Shown here: positions 1 to 55,999 of the stretch, in pieces
How the letters are laid out: each line of letters starts with the position of its first letter
How positions within the stretch are numbered: the stretch's first letter is position 1
Assembly (NCBI GenBank): GCA_009760855.2
Contig: WPIO01000020.1
Coordinates: 2,450,001-2,514,000 of the forward strand
Length of the DNA stretch: 64,000 nt
DNA from: Cristatella mucedo
Lineage: Eukaryota > Bryozoa > Phylactolaemata > Cristatellidae
Direction of reading: 5' to 3'
Notes under the pieces: generated by a model
Seen by the model: the letters and a program-made list of their open reading frames with translations, nothing else
The model's database searches: none
Told to the model about the DNA's origin: nothing
Made by a program: the position numbers and the translations under genes

Positions 1-1514
1 CAGAGGAGCAGAGTGGTGGGCCAAACAGGCAGAGAGTAGGAGGAATTAGAGAGGCAGAGAGAGGAGGAAGGAGGGAGGGCAGGAAGGGAAGATGGAGGAG
101 ATGGCTTAGGAAGACCTTTTCATTCACACAGACATATCGAGGCATGCCATACATTTTCCACATTCAGAAACCTGCTCGCCAGGGTTAAAGCGAGCAATTC
201 ATCCCACGTAGAAATTACCGATTGCATTTTCAATGTCAAGAGCAACTTGGGTTTGCATTCACAAGGAATACAAGGCAAAAAATATATATGCTAACAATTC
301 CCGGGCAGATGTGCAACTTCGATATAGCGACACACCAGCACAGGCACAATGCACACTACACATGGCATTGAAATTAAAAAAAAATTGAAACTGTTGGAAG
401 AGCTGCCCATTGGGGGACAGCAACTTGCTGGGGCCAGGGACTCGTCAGATAACAAAATTTTTCTTTCAAACAGGCTTTTGACAAAATAATCAGGTACACA
501 GAAAAACTACTTACTGCCCACTCTGAACCAACCAGCAGCAGCAAATGAAGGACTGCAATAATGCATCGCCACAGATGAAGTAGACCGAGCATTACGGCCA
601 TATGCCCTAGTTACAAACCGCAGTGACCAGCTAGGGACATTCGAGACAAGCGAAATTACGCGACTGGCAAAGTGCCGGAGCGTGTGCAAGTGTAGGCGAG
701 GGCCTCTGACGCCATGGACCAAACAGAGGAACCACCGATATTCCTTCAGCCCTTGCAAGATGTAAACTGCATCTGCAGTAAGGTCAAGGTCTGACACTCG
801 CTGGCTGAATCTTAGCCAAGTCCCCGAGCAGGAACAGGAGTCCTCTGAAAGGCCACCGGCTAAAACTGAAGGGGAAATGCCACATCCCCCCCCCCAGCAT
901 CGTAACCTCAGAACGACTTGGTCTTTTGCTGGCTCGATTTAGATTTAGCGGCCCCATTTCCTGCCAGGTGCTAAAAATGCTAGGCAAGAACATAAACCTT
1001 TTTCCTTTAGGAAAGGTCCAAAGGTCCGGGCCTTCAGCTGCTTCAGGAGTGAGAAGCCAAGTCGCTGATGATGGAACCTTGGAGGAGCAGAGGGTTCTGG
1101 CAGCAGCTTGGAGGAGGCAGCTGCTCAGCTGCTCAACTGGGGTCGCACTGCTAGCGATTGGGAAGAAACGAGAGGAAGGGGATTCGCGTGTCGTCCCCCC
1201 CCCCCGGCTGAAGATGCACTGTCACACGCAGTTTCGGCAAAGTGTTCGCAAGATCGAGGAGTTAAGAGAGCAGCCCGAGGTGGTCAAGCAGTGCCAAGCA
1301 AAGTCCAAGCGAAGTCCAAGGACAAGTACTGAAGCTACTCACCAGTAGCTGGCAAGGTCGTTGCAGGCACTTATAAATGTGTACAAGACCAAAACTTGTT
1401 GCACTGAAGCATGCACTTCGGTGCCGAGCAATTTGGATTTGGCATACTCTAAAGCTAAAAAGCTAGCTACCTGCTGTGAACTGCCTACTAACTTGCACAC
1501 CGTTAGAGGAAAAA
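1..1514. other. Upstream DNA, no gene recognised
   Basis: No coding region or known repeat is recognised here. The longest open frames (at most 140 codons) have no familiar motif and look like chance. Two short C-runs occur, at 886-895 and 1195-1205. The sequence between about 900 and 1330 is purine-rich and moderately GC-rich. An unrecognised UTR or exon cannot be excluded. Confidence 0.5.
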
Positions 1515-1680
1515 TATGATTCACTTGTATAGTGCCTCAAGTGAACTTCTTCTCTATTCAGGTGCTACACATATGCCGCGGGACTCGAGCCCACGACCTC
1601 GGTCATCAAAGACATTCACTTTGACCTCGGCCGTTAAGGGCAAGCACCTTGACCACTGGGCCAAACCAGCCTGGCTGACC
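1515..1680 (-). repeat. SINE A copy (tRNA-derived), minus strand
   Basis: On the minus strand this reads as a tRNA-like head with an A-box-like TTTGGCCCAGTGG, a B-box-like GGGCTCGAG segment, then a body ending in a tail with AGAGAAGAAGTTCACTTGAGG and an AT-rich end. The same order recurs at 25.0, 37.7, 41.1, 54.6, 60.2 and 60.85 kb. The copy is nearly full length (about 165 bp). Confidence 0.8.
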
Positions 1681-2110
1681 ACATGGCTTTCCAGGATTAT
1701 GGAAAGTTGACAAAGACTAGAAGTGAACCAGTTCGTAAGTATTGCGCCCCTGAGCAACTTGTACAAATCAAACGCCAAACTTGGCAAGCGACCAAAAGAG
1801 TTCTTGCTAAAAGCAGCCTTTCAACACACACAGCAATGGTTCCCAACATTGCAGAAGTTGCCGACAGATCCAATTTGAGGTGCGTTTGTTGCATTGTCGG
1901 CACACTACTACAAGCCGTGGGCATGGATTCTAGTTTACTAATGCTTCACTCTGCTCAGACTTGCTGCTGATTGGAAGAGTCATTCGTCATCGACGACATC
2001 AACACAGGAAAGTCATCACTGGCTCTGGCCTGCTAGTGGCTCATTCTAAATTGGACTCGGAGGTGGACAAATGTAGGAGCAGCTAAGAGTAGCTTTTTAG
2101 CAGGCACCCT

Positions 2111-2154
2111 GTTCAACATTCAGCATAGAATTCAAGTTCAACATTCAGCATAGA
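2111..2154. repeat. Short direct repeat, period 25 bp
   Basis: The 19-base string GTTCAACATTCAGCATAGA occurs at 2111 and again at 2136, separated by six bases. It is a simple tandem duplication with no coding content. Confidence 0.85.
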
Positions 2155-2179
2155 TTGCTCAGCAAAGCAGCATGCGGCG

Positions 2180-2320
2180 TGCTGAGTCGGCCCAGAGGTA
2201 AGGTGCTCACCTTTAACAAATAAGGTCGTGGGCTCCTAGAGCATACCTGCGGCATACGTAAAGTGCCTGGATAGAGATAGAGCTCTCTTAGAGGGCTATA
2301 CAAAAAATTATAAAATATTT
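2180..2320 (+). repeat. SINE A copy, plus strand
   Basis: A tRNA-like head (GGCCCAGAGGTAAGGTGCTC) is followed by GGTCGTGGGCTC as the B-box region. A tail of AAGTGCCTGGATAGAGATAG, then TCTCTTAGAGGGCTATACAAA and an AT-rich end, matches the other family members. It is diverged, with a changed base pattern after the B box. Confidence 0.75.
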
Positions 2321-2426
2321 TCTTATATTTATGCACGAACTGGTTATCTTGCTGCACTTCAGCACACGAACTGGTTTGCTAGTAATTCAAGCCTGGCAAT
2401 CTCTGGAATGCGCCGGGGGGGGGGGG

Positions 2427-2504
2427 CTTTGTCCTGTGTGAGCCTTTGTCCTGTGTGCCCCTTTGTCCTGTGTGCCCCTTTGAACTGGTGCCCCTTTGTC
2501 CTGG
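2427..2504. repeat. Minisatellite, about 18-bp unit (CTTTGTCCTGTGTGCCC)
   Basis: About four imperfect copies of a CCTTTGTCCTGTGTG unit lie directly after a 12-base G-run (2415-2426). One copy is changed to TTTGAACTGGTGCCCC. It is tandem repeat DNA; the open frames across it on the minus strand are artefacts of the repeat. Confidence 0.85.
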
Positions 2505-2639
2505 AATCCTTGCACACATTGCTGAAGAAGCCAGCGGCTTGATGCCCAACGAGTGAGTTTCCCATTGCATGCAAGCTAACAGCAGCAAGAAGCTGCCTAC
2601 AAGCAAAGGACCGAGACAGGAAGGGCCTGTGCTCAGCAT

Positions 2640-3189
2640 AGGCTCTCAGGCTGGCTTACCTACTTCATGGCCTAGGGGTTTGATTCGACGGTTCGAGTAC
2701 CGCGGCAGAGTTCACCGACGCAGTGAAGAACAGAAAGCGCTGTAGCGCACACTATCAACAGTCAGTCACAAGCCTGCGCCGACTAATGTTGTCAGCACTC
2801 TTGAGATCAGGGTACAGAGAGGCAATTAGGGTCGCACAGGAGCTGCCAGAGGCTGATAGGGGCATGAGCTATTGCAGAGACAGCAATGAACATGCTCGAA
2901 ACACAGGGCATTTCTGTACGCAACAAAGCTAGATGGCAAGCGTTACCAAGTTGCAACGATCCCTAGTAATAATAACGGATACTCACTGATGTACTCGTCA
3001 ATGCCCAAACTTGCGCCTGAGGCCGAGGGTTTCATACGATGCTCAGCTTGCTTGCCTCTCTCGCAATTTTCGCCTAAGGAGCACAGCTTTCATAAGCAAG
3101 CCTTTATTGGCTAGCAAACAATGAATACAATCTCAGCCAAATCCTCGGCCCCTGGATGTACATGGGATTAAATACCACGAGGGAGAGTG
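2640..3189. other. Unique-looking DNA, nothing recognised
   Basis: No gene, SINE or LINE similarity is seen. A tRNA-like fragment may lie at about 2668-2705 (GGCCTAGGGG followed by GGTTCGAGTACC), but it has no body or tail like the SINEs here. Confidence 0.4.
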
Positions 3190-3729
<540 letters not shown>

Positions 3730-4184
3730 TACTACTCCCCCACCAGGCCAAGCATTGTACCACTCGCTTTTCGGGAATCCAACAGTTTACCTATACCTCG
3801 TACAAACCTCAAATCCTTTGGAGGCCGTACATTTAGTTCGTATGCTCCCAAAGCCTGGAACTCCCTCCCGACTTGTGTCACAGCATCCCCTGACTTGACC
3901 ACATTTAAAAAGAACTTGAAAACACACCTATTCAGGACAGCATTTAATGGGTCCCTATGATTCGTCCTTGATGTGCTTATGCGTGCTGACACTGTGCATG
4001 CTGCCACTAAGCACATTTGCATGCTGACCCTGTGCATGTCACCCCTAACCATGTTATTCATGTTTATCAAGCATGATATTACTCACCATTCAATCGCGTT
4101 TCCCTTTGAAGCAAATGTAAAGCGCCTAGAAAGAGACTTGAGTTCTGAGGGCGCTTTATCAAGATCATTATTATTATTATTAAG
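3730..4184 (+). mobile_element. LINE A 3' fragment (L2/CR1-like), plus strand
   Basis: This is the last part of the LINE ORF and its 3' end. The frame encodes NLKSFGGRTF, then a KAWNSLPTCVTASPDLTTFK-type stretch, then KTHLFRTAFNGSL and a stop. The 3' UTR carries repeated GTGCATGCTGCCACT and CATGCTGACCCTGTGCATG motifs, the tail GTAAAGCGCCTAGAAAGAG, then GGGCGCTTTATCAAG and an (ATT)n end. It is 5'-truncated, as expected for target-primed insertion. Confidence 0.9.
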
Positions 4185-4484
4185 CAAGCGCTGGGCCCTG
4201 CCTTTGCCTCCGGCTTTACAGGCCTGTGGATTCAAAGCACGAATACATAAGATGTATCCTTTCACTAGATGTGGACGACCGTTCAGCTGAGTAGTCCTTT
4301 CCATTATTTGGTTCGTTTCCAGACTTACTTACAGAGAGCCGAATTTCGCAGCCAACCTCAGGCCCTAATAGCACATCATCTCTGGCTAAATTCGGGAGCA
4401 GCGACAAGATTTGCATGTAGAGAGGAGGAAGACCCAAAAGTAATGAAAAATTGCAGCGACCAGTAGCACTGCATATTTGACAAA

Positions 4485-4506
4485 CACACACACGCACACA
4501 CACACA
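4485..4506. repeat. Short (CA)n tract
   Basis: Eleven CA-like units, with one CGCA interruption, lie in otherwise unremarkable sequence. Confidence 0.8.
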
Positions 4507-4779
4507 CTTGACCGGTGCTCATGTTAAATGTGGACCAAAAAACACTCGTGCCCGTGTCCCCACCAGCATGCCTCGCACCAGATCCTACACGTCCTGATAT
4601 AAACGACTACGTAGCTGTTCTTGGTTGCCAAGCCCTTCCTAGAGGTGGGCAGGCAGTGAGCAAGCAGACTTGGGCCACTGCAGCTGGCTGAGGGGGCAGC
4701 AACCGTGGTCGAACGGCCAGCTCTCCAGTCCCGTCACGGCAAGCATGAGTATACGTGTATTGCATCATCTGGCTTTGTT

Positions 4780-4937
4780 GGACCGTGATAGCCCAGGAGG
4801 TAAGATGCCGGGACTTCACGACCGAGGTCGTGGGTTCGAAGTCTGCAGTGGGCGATTCTTTATTGCCAACTTAATTCAAGTGGAGGCAATGGCTGTTAGG
4901 GCTCCTCTGCTGCTATACAAATGAGGATGTTAAAATC
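4780..4937 (+). repeat. SINE B copy (tRNA-derived), plus strand
   Basis: The order is CCGTGATAGCCCAGGAGGTAA (A-box-like head), GGTCGTGGGTTCGAA (B box), GGGCGATTCTTTATTGCC, a TGGCTGTTAGGGCTC segment, then CTGCTATACAAATGAGG and ATGTTAAAATCAGCCA at the end. The same order is seen at 38.2, 48.2, 57.8 and 63.7 kb on the plus strand and in minus copies. Confidence 0.85.
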
Positions 4938-6361
4938 AGCCAATTTTATTTTTATGGCATCGTCTAAAACACTTTCAACTAGGCTGGGCATCAGAAGGAC
5001 TCAGCTTTGGTTTTTTTTTCGCTAACATCTTCGTGCTACCTATACTTGAACCAGCTTCCCCTACCGTGCTTGCCGTAACCCTAAGACTAAGGTTTGCCCA
5101 TGGTCATTCAACCAAAAACGTCCCTGGAGAAGTCATAATGCATTCGCACTGAGAACAGAAAAGTAGCGAGAGCTGCTCGGGCTGCACGTTAGCAAGAGTG
5201 CTGACTGCTTGAGCAATCAGGCTGCAGGTACAAATAGCTAATAGTCTAATAATCATTAGCCAGGCTGGCATCTAGATCTATCTACCAACATCGACGACCA
5301 ATGAGCCTGTTTTAGCAGCATTGATTAGCTGTGATAGGCACTCTATAAGGCATGAATAACTGCACCGGCAGCACATGGACCGCATAGCATAAACCTCAAG
5401 GCTAAGTCCCTTGCCACCCACCCGGGAGTAAGATTTGACACAACGGCCGGCTCAGTGAGCACAGCTTAGCAACATCCTCACTACCTGTGCAGCCGGACCT
5501 TATGAAACGTTTACCCTCAGAATGCCTAAAATCAATGCAGGCATCTAAATTCGCCAGCTGATGCATTAGGATTACGCCTAACCAGAGAATTTGCATTTTC
5601 TGACAATGAAGCTTCTAAATGGAATCTCACACGTGCAGCCACGCAGCATAAATTACTCGTATGCTTGAAAAAATCTATTGTAACAGGAAGCTGTCTTGCT
5701 TTATCATTGTATAGTGTTCTGAGAGCAAGTACCATGTAAGCCCTGAGCAGGGTGTCACGTGCAGCGATCTTTACCTGCGGGTCTGCTGGCTAGCACATCT
5801 CACAAATCCCACTTCAGCCACTAGCTTTGTAGTCAGTATTTTGTACTTTACTCTTAGTTGGCTGATTGAACGAGTCATTCAATTATTTGTTATGTGTACC
5901 CTCAGCTGTTTGGCTGACTAAATGCCTGCTCCAACCGAGCAAAGTCAATTGCAGCTAAGGCAGTGCCATTTTCAGGGCCAACCAACATCCACTGTAGAGT
6001 GGCAGATGTTTAGGTGTTTCAAAACTGTGCACTTGAATAAAACGCAATAAATGCCTAGCCTAACCACTATAATTATGCATAGACAATCAGTTCGAAAGAC
6101 TTTTCAGACCGATTTTGCATGGCAGCCAGCCCACAATGACTTACATACTACTACCCATACAATGCTGAAAGCCAACTTAATTCCATTCATGACTGCTTAA
6201 GCGTCTAAAGACCCAAAAAGGCATCACTTCCAATGGCATACATAAACCATTGAACTCAATCAGCACATAGCCTAGCCTGTGCAGTGTGGTAGGAGACCAC
6301 CGTGACTAACGAGCCGTGGTAGTAACTCAATGTTAGATAAAACGAGTTCAATGTTAGATAA

Positions 6362-6364
<3 letters not shown>
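4938..6364. other. Upstream DNA, nothing recognised
   Basis: There is no ORF with a familiar domain and no SINE or LINE similarity. A minus-strand frame at 5532-5735 and its neighbour at 5402-5596 are open but unremarkable and unlinked to splice signals I could justify. Confidence 0.4.

Positions 6365-6402
<38 letters not shown>
6365..6402. repeat. (GA)n microsatellite
   Basis: Nineteen GA units, flanked on the left by two near-identical copies of an AATGTTAGATAA(A/T)ACGAG segment at about 6330-6363. Confidence 0.95.
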
Positions 6403-6405
<3 letters not shown>

Positions 6406-7536
6406 ATTGAGAGAGAAACAGAATCGGTCTACCAAGTGAGTTTATCGGTACCAAGAGATTGGCATCATCTTCATCTTCATAATGACCCTGACCAACCAAC
6501 TAGAGTCACATACCTGCGAACACAATTTTGCGGTGGCACGGTTCTAACCTTTACAAACATGCTATCTTCTTCCCCTGGTCAATGGTGAGCATATTTGTTC
6601 TGACAGGAACAGTTAATAAGAGCTCCCGGTGCTCTTTTGCACATCCAGACACACGACAACCAGCAGACCAATGCCAATCACGTGATTGCTCCTCTATAAG
6701 CACACCTCTCTAGAGCTCAGAAAACCGTCTGACAAAGCTTCTTCTCGAAGAGAGGCTCTGCCTATATTTACCAAGCAGAAAGCCTGGTTATAACTCAGTT
6801 CCCAGTTATGGAATCACAGCTACAGTGATTAGAGTGTTGACTCGACTTCTGACAAGCTGCTTTCATCGGTGACCCTTCCCAGATACCAGCTTAACTAATA
6901 TGCATACATGGATCATCCTTGCTGCCTGATCACATCCACCACAGCCCAACCGAAACCTATTTCAAGCACAAAGGAGCATTTTGTCTAGACAAAGCTGTGG
7001 CGGCAGCATGGCTTATGCACCAGTTGACAGCCAAGAGGCTGGCTGCCACGCAAAGATTGACAGCAGGAGGTCTGCATGACACCTGCTGCTAGCTGCAGTC
7101 GGCTACAATGAGGACTTCCATTTATAGGTCACTTGCAGTTATTCCACCCCCTACTTCCCCACCACTCCACCCCGGTTGGACCAGCAAAAGATGACCTCGG
7201 CAGACCTAAGCAGGAACTCAATGGGATTTCCAGCTCACAAGCAACCAGAGCTTCCGAGTTCTGCTGCCAATCATTCGGTGCCGAAATCCCCCTGCAGCCA
7301 GCGGCTCCCTGCCAATCAGCCACCGTAAAGCAGGCAAGCACCAATACCGGCACCAGCATGCAATTAAGCTGCATTAACACAATAAAACTTTTGCATGACA
7401 ATCTATCAAAGGAGCGCGATCGTCGAAGGAATACACAACCAGCGCTTAATAGAGCCGAAGTACGAAGTCGGTCCAGTCTGTTAGGTAGCACGAAAGGTGG
7501 AGCGAGTGGATCGGCTGCGGCGGATCGGGCACACGG
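6403..7536. other. Upstream DNA, nothing recognised until LINE B
   Basis: No recognisable gene. Base composition rises in GC toward 7100-7536. Opposed open frames of 136 and 152 codons overlap at 7129-7587 without any domain, and the second runs antisense into the LINE B fragment. Confidence 0.4.
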
Positions 7537-8124
7537 ACTATGAATATGGCTGCAAGGCTGGTCTTCAAGTCCCAGCGGTTTGAGCACGTGTCACCTTTGC
7601 TGAAAGAGCTAGGATGGTTGCCGTTTGAGCAAAGAATACAGAGCAAAGTTCTTACGCTGACCCACAAGGCCCGCCACGGCTTGGCTCCTTCGTACCTAGC
7701 TGAACTGCTGCATCAGTTTCAGCCTGTTCGCGCCCTCAGGTCCTGTGTGGACAATAAATTAGCTGTCCCATTCCTCTGCTTAAAGACAGTTGGCGACACA
7801 AGCTTTAGCTCTGCAGGTCCTAGACTGTGGAACTCGCTTCCACAATTCTTACGAAACGACATCTACTCTCCAACTGCCGACTATGGCACATGTCTTTTTC
7901 AGCGGTCCTGAACTGCTACTTCTATGCTACTCACTACCTCAACTGCTCTCCTGACTCTGCTATGCTTGCCACTTTCTCTTTGTTGCGTGAGACGAAGTCT
8001 GTTGGCTACCGAATGCGTACCGAAAGCCGCTTAGGCTGTGAGTGCGCTATACAAAACTCTCCTGCGTAACACCCACTTGGTCCTTATGACTTTGTGGAGT
8101 TACTGACGGAGATACATTACATTA
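7537..8124 (+). mobile_element. LINE B 3' fragment (L2/CR1-like), plus strand
   Basis: The frame from 7540 to 7911 encodes the C-terminal part of a non-LTR retrotransposon polyprotein. It contains NMAARLVF, then SPLLKELGWLPFEQRIQSKVL, HGLAPSYLAELL, LRSC, and SSAGPRLWNSLPQFLRN, followed by a stop. These are the usual landmarks after the reverse transcriptase in L2/CR1-type elements. The 3' UTR ends in GAGTGCGCTATACAAAAC and, further on, ATACATTACATTA. A second copy of this 3' end is at 27370-27612. It differs clearly from LINE A in sequence. It is 5'-truncated, so no transposition competence is possible. Confidence 0.85.
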
Positions 8125-8331
8125 CGAAGCCGAAAGTGAAAAACTGCAGAGCCTGAATGTCCTCCACTGGGTAGAGGAAGCCTTGAGTGGCACGTTTTGA
8201 GTAAGCCAGAGCAGAGATCGGATCACGACCGGCTCATGACTACCGGTTCAGTGGCGCTACAGCACACCGAAACCAAACGTGCAGTCTGCTCAGGGAAGAG
8301 AGTGCAGTCCATGCTCGGCCAGCAGCAGCAG

Positions 8332-8429
8332 CAGCCGCCTGCCGATCGGCCACCGCTTCGGCAAGCTTCCCCAAGCTACCCAGCCGCCTGCCGATCGGCC
8401 ACCGCTTCGGCAAGCTTCCCCAAGCTACC
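8332..8429. repeat. Tandem duplication, 2 x 49 bp
   Basis: A 49-base GC-rich unit beginning CAGCCGCCTGCCGATCGGCC occurs at 8332-8380 and again, apparently identical, at 8381-8429, preceded by a (CAG)n tract. Confidence 0.95.
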
Positions 8430-9220
<791 letters not shown>

Positions 9221-9682
9221 CTTTCATCATAGCCTGGTCGAGCACAATGCCCGGCGCTTCCTTTACCACCATAACGGCTTTCCCTTTACCATAGAGAAGC
9301 AATGAGGTGGATTAGTTGGTTGCAGGTGCTGCTCGGCCCAGAGCCATGCTCCAGGCATTAGACCCTCAACCGCTAGCGGCTGCGACGAACGAGAGGCTCC
9401 ACCACTAGGTCATCGTCTGCTCTGCGAGCGCGCATGCCGTAGGCCATTGCAACAGGTAAGGTGGCTCCACCTCCGTGTCAGGAAGGAGGCTGAGAGCTCT
9501 GCACTCTGCACTGCCAGCCACCATCCGCCCCCTCCCCGGCCAGTAGCTACTGCCACCTTAACAGTGGCAAGGAATGCTCAGATAGAAAAACCATGAGCCA
9601 TAAGACAAGACAAGGCCTTTGCCACAGCTGCCGCGCTGCCAGCAAGCGCCGGAGGTAGGCAGCCAAGCCGGTGGCCGGAAGA

Positions 9683-9727
9683 GCAACGGACTGGCAGGCT
9701 CGGCAGCCGAGCCTGCCAGTCCGTTGC
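9683..9727. repeat. Perfect palindrome, 22-bp arms, 1-nt centre
   Basis: Arm 9683-9704 (starting GCAACGGACTGGCAGGC) is the exact reverse complement of 9706-9727, with a single A at 9705 between them. The tight centre makes it a DNA palindrome rather than a typical pre-miRNA, which needs a longer loop. It sits 57 bases before a (GA)n tract. Confidence 0.95.
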
Positions 9728-9782
9728 ACACAGAGAGAGTTACACAGTCTAACCGGGACAGGCCAGCCGGAAAGGAAACAGG

Positions 9783-9784
<2 letters not shown>

Positions 9785-9833
<49 letters not shown>
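9785..9833. repeat. (GA)n microsatellite
   Basis: About 24 perfect GA units following a short G-run. Confidence 0.97.
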
Positions 9834-9837
<4 letters not shown>

Positions 9838-10635
9838 AGCGGCACCCGGCTGTGCAATGGGCGGAGGTGGCGGCAGCAGCTCGGCCGCGATGGCGCAGCC
9901 TGGCAAGAGCAATCGCCTGAATGCAGCCACTCGCGGCGCTCGACCTGAAGTCGAGTTCGTAAGGGCAGGGCTGCAGTCAGCCTGGGACGAATGAAATGCT
10001 CGACCAATTACTCTCGCTACAAATGATTCGCTCTCTCGAAGGAGAAGAAAGAAAAGAAGAAGAGAGGTGGCGGCCGAGGCTCGAAATCAGGAAAGCATTT
10101 CGACAGCCAGGCCTACAATTCTGCCTGGACCGTTTTTTCTCCCGGGCGGCATCCGCGGACCATCATGCGGTAGAGTTGAGACGAAGCATGCACTTAGCAA
10201 GAGGATAAACTGTGAAGTGGCGAGTTGCCCGCTGTGCCCATTCGAGGCCAGTCGAGACTGCCTTCACTGGCAAGACAGACGAGTGTTGGCAAGGCCGAGT
10301 GCAGCGGTGGCGTTGTCCCTATCGCACTGTCTCGCAGGTCAGATTTTTACCAGCAAAACGCAATTAGCTCAGCAGGACTGGGAAAATAGCCACTGGCAAA
10401 TGTACCGAGTTTATCAGCTTTATCTGTTGCGCGCAGCCACTCAGCTGCCGGCAGCCAGCAACGGGAGAGGAATTGAGCACTACCGGACTGCAGCTAATCC
10501 TGGCCATCTGCTGTCGACTACTGCTCTGCCAACAAAAGGCCCCGAGAGGCATCCAGAGGCCAGGCAGGCAATGGGTAGCAGCAGCCGGGTAGCTGCGTTC
10601 GTCGAAAATGCGGTCAAAACAGTTCGATTTATCAG

Positions 10636-10636
<1 letters not shown>
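9834..10636. other. GC-rich DNA, nothing recognised
   Basis: A 214-codon frame (10067-10711) spans this stretch but is low in recognisable motifs and finishes in the Tyr-Ile repeat of the TA tract, so I do not call it a gene. Confidence 0.45.

Positions 10637-10710
<74 letters not shown>
10637..10710. repeat. (TA)n microsatellite
   Basis: Thirty-seven TA units, flanked by CAGC on the left and GCTG on the right, so the whole tract with its edges is self-complementary. Confidence 0.97.
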
Positions 10711-10711
<1 letters not shown>

Positions 10712-12297
10712 CTGCGACTGATCACTGCTGCTACACCGTTTCGACCTTGCTCGTATGTTTCGAGTGCACTCTGCAAAATGAGGGGGATATTTCGCATTTG
10801 CTGGGCTGACAGTTGGCACGGCTTCAGAAGCAACGCCGACTACTGACGCCTTCAAACAAAATTAAAAGAGGCAGGGTAAACCACGCCGAACTGCCCAAGC
10901 TATATATACAGATTCCGGCTCACATAGCAGTCGGGACTTGTTGCCTTTCTGACCGCCTGTCACAAGTGAGCTTTCGGTCTCTGCTGCCGAGGCGATCGTC
11001 CAGCCTACTCTCCCCTAGCGGTTACCTACTAATAAGTGCTCCGTATAGCTACAGAGCATAAGCGAAAGCATCGCTTTTGGCCAATATAGAACGTCCCCAC
11101 AAAGGGCAGCAGATTGCTGCGATAGGATTGCCCACTCAGAACTCCTGGCCTCCCTTGCCCACTATTAATACCTTCAAATTTCTGAAAGGTGTGTAATTGA
11201 ATGCCCCCCCCCCGATTCAGAGTTATGTGCACTAAAGCTCTATTCTGCAGATGGCCGCGAGCCTCACGAAACTGGGCGTCGACCCGAATGGAATACCGCT
11301 GAAGACAGTTCTTCAACCGAGTTCGAAAAAACTAGCTGCCGGTCGCAGACAAGTCGATGGAGACGGAAAACAACCCTTTCTTGGAAAGCAGAGCTGAATT
11401 AATGTAAGGGGCCCAAGCCCTCCAACGGCCGAACGGTTCTAACTACGCGATTCTCTTAAACGTAGTTGGTGAGACTTCGATAGTAGATATTTGCCATGCA
11501 AACGATAGTTGGTATTACTCTGCAGTCGCAGCCGTCTAAAATACCTCAAGCAGTGCAGTTAGGCACTCGCTGGCTCTTCCAACTACTTGCCTAGCAGTAG
11601 CCACCAATACAATCAACAAAACTAAGCCCGATAGACAATAACCAGTTGGTGTACTAGCTATTAGCTATATGGCTCTTCGTGGTTTCGAGATCGAAGTTTA
11701 TGTACCTATAAAGAAATTCACTCTGCTTCATACACTAGTGATCACAGTCAATTATAGGACTGCAAGATGCCTCGCTTATGGTACAAACCGTCCTCAATCC
11801 CGAATCCCATCAATGCTACATGTCGTAGGCTACCGGTTACTTCTGCTAAGAATGGAAGTCCGACGATAAGCAAGCTCACAGCGACTGGCAGAAGCGCCGA
11901 CAGGTCTGCGATAGTCGAGAACATGGAGCTACTTACCAAGGCGGAGCATGGCCGATTTCTGTAACCAGGTAGAGAGCAGCGCTGAAGATTTGCATAAGTG
12001 TGCAAACCAGAGGCAGCGCGGGTATCAAAATAAAGCGTGCTAGTTGGGGGCACCGGATCCACGACCTTCCTTACCCCAGGGGGCGTGTACTGATCAACCG
12101 GAAGCCCTCCTCTGAACCCGCGGCGGGTGGACGGCTCGTGTGGCCTTCGTGCTTCCGTGAACTTAAAAATGTCATTGTCTATTCAATGAATAAATTTAAC
12201 GGGCGAGATCTAAATGGTTCGTGGTGCATTTAGTATCGTCTCCACAGATTACTACCGTCCGCCTTCTTCCCGCTACCTCCGGCCGCCGGCTGTAGTC
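10711..12297. other. Region upstream of the AUH-like gene, including probable 5' UTR/promoter
   Basis: No known repeat or gene. The promoter must lie near the end of this stretch, but I see no convincing TATA box or other core element at a fixed distance from the start codon. Sequence at 12211-12213 is an in-frame TAA, and an ATG follows directly at 12214, upstream of and in frame with the start I prefer at 12298. A short C-run occurs near 11206. Confidence 0.4.
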
Positions 12298-55804
<43,507 letters not shown>

Positions 55805-55993
55805 GCGCCCGTGCAATGAATCGTGTATACCTGAACTGCTTCACTATGCAATGTTTTGGCACTTTCGTATATCATGTCAGTATACCTCCTTACAGTTTAG
55901 GCATCATGCGCCAGTTTGGCCAGCAGTCATTTTGACTCGACGCTGTTGGTTTGGGATTGCTGTGCTAAGGCCTGTGCATGCATGTGCATGTCC

Positions 55994-55999
55994 AATAAA
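55994..55999 (+). promoter_or_regulatory. Polyadenylation signal AATAAA
   Basis: Canonical AATAAA 190 bases after the stop codon of the AUH-like gene. It implies a short 3' UTR of about 205-215 bases. No other AATAAA occurs between the stop and this site. Confidence 0.75.

Noticed and set aside
2379-2639. Repeat-containing minus-strand protein over the CTTTGTCCTGTGTG minisatellite
   Set aside because: The openness follows from the tandem repeat; no start context, domain or splicing evidence.
9683-9727. Pre-miRNA hairpin
   Set aside because: The loop is a single base and the pairing is perfect, unlike a microRNA precursor. Treated as a DNA palindrome.
10067-10711. A 214-codon plus-strand frame
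   Set aside because: It ends in Tyr-Ile repeats from the (TA)n tract and has no recognisable domain; chance openness in GC-rich DNA.
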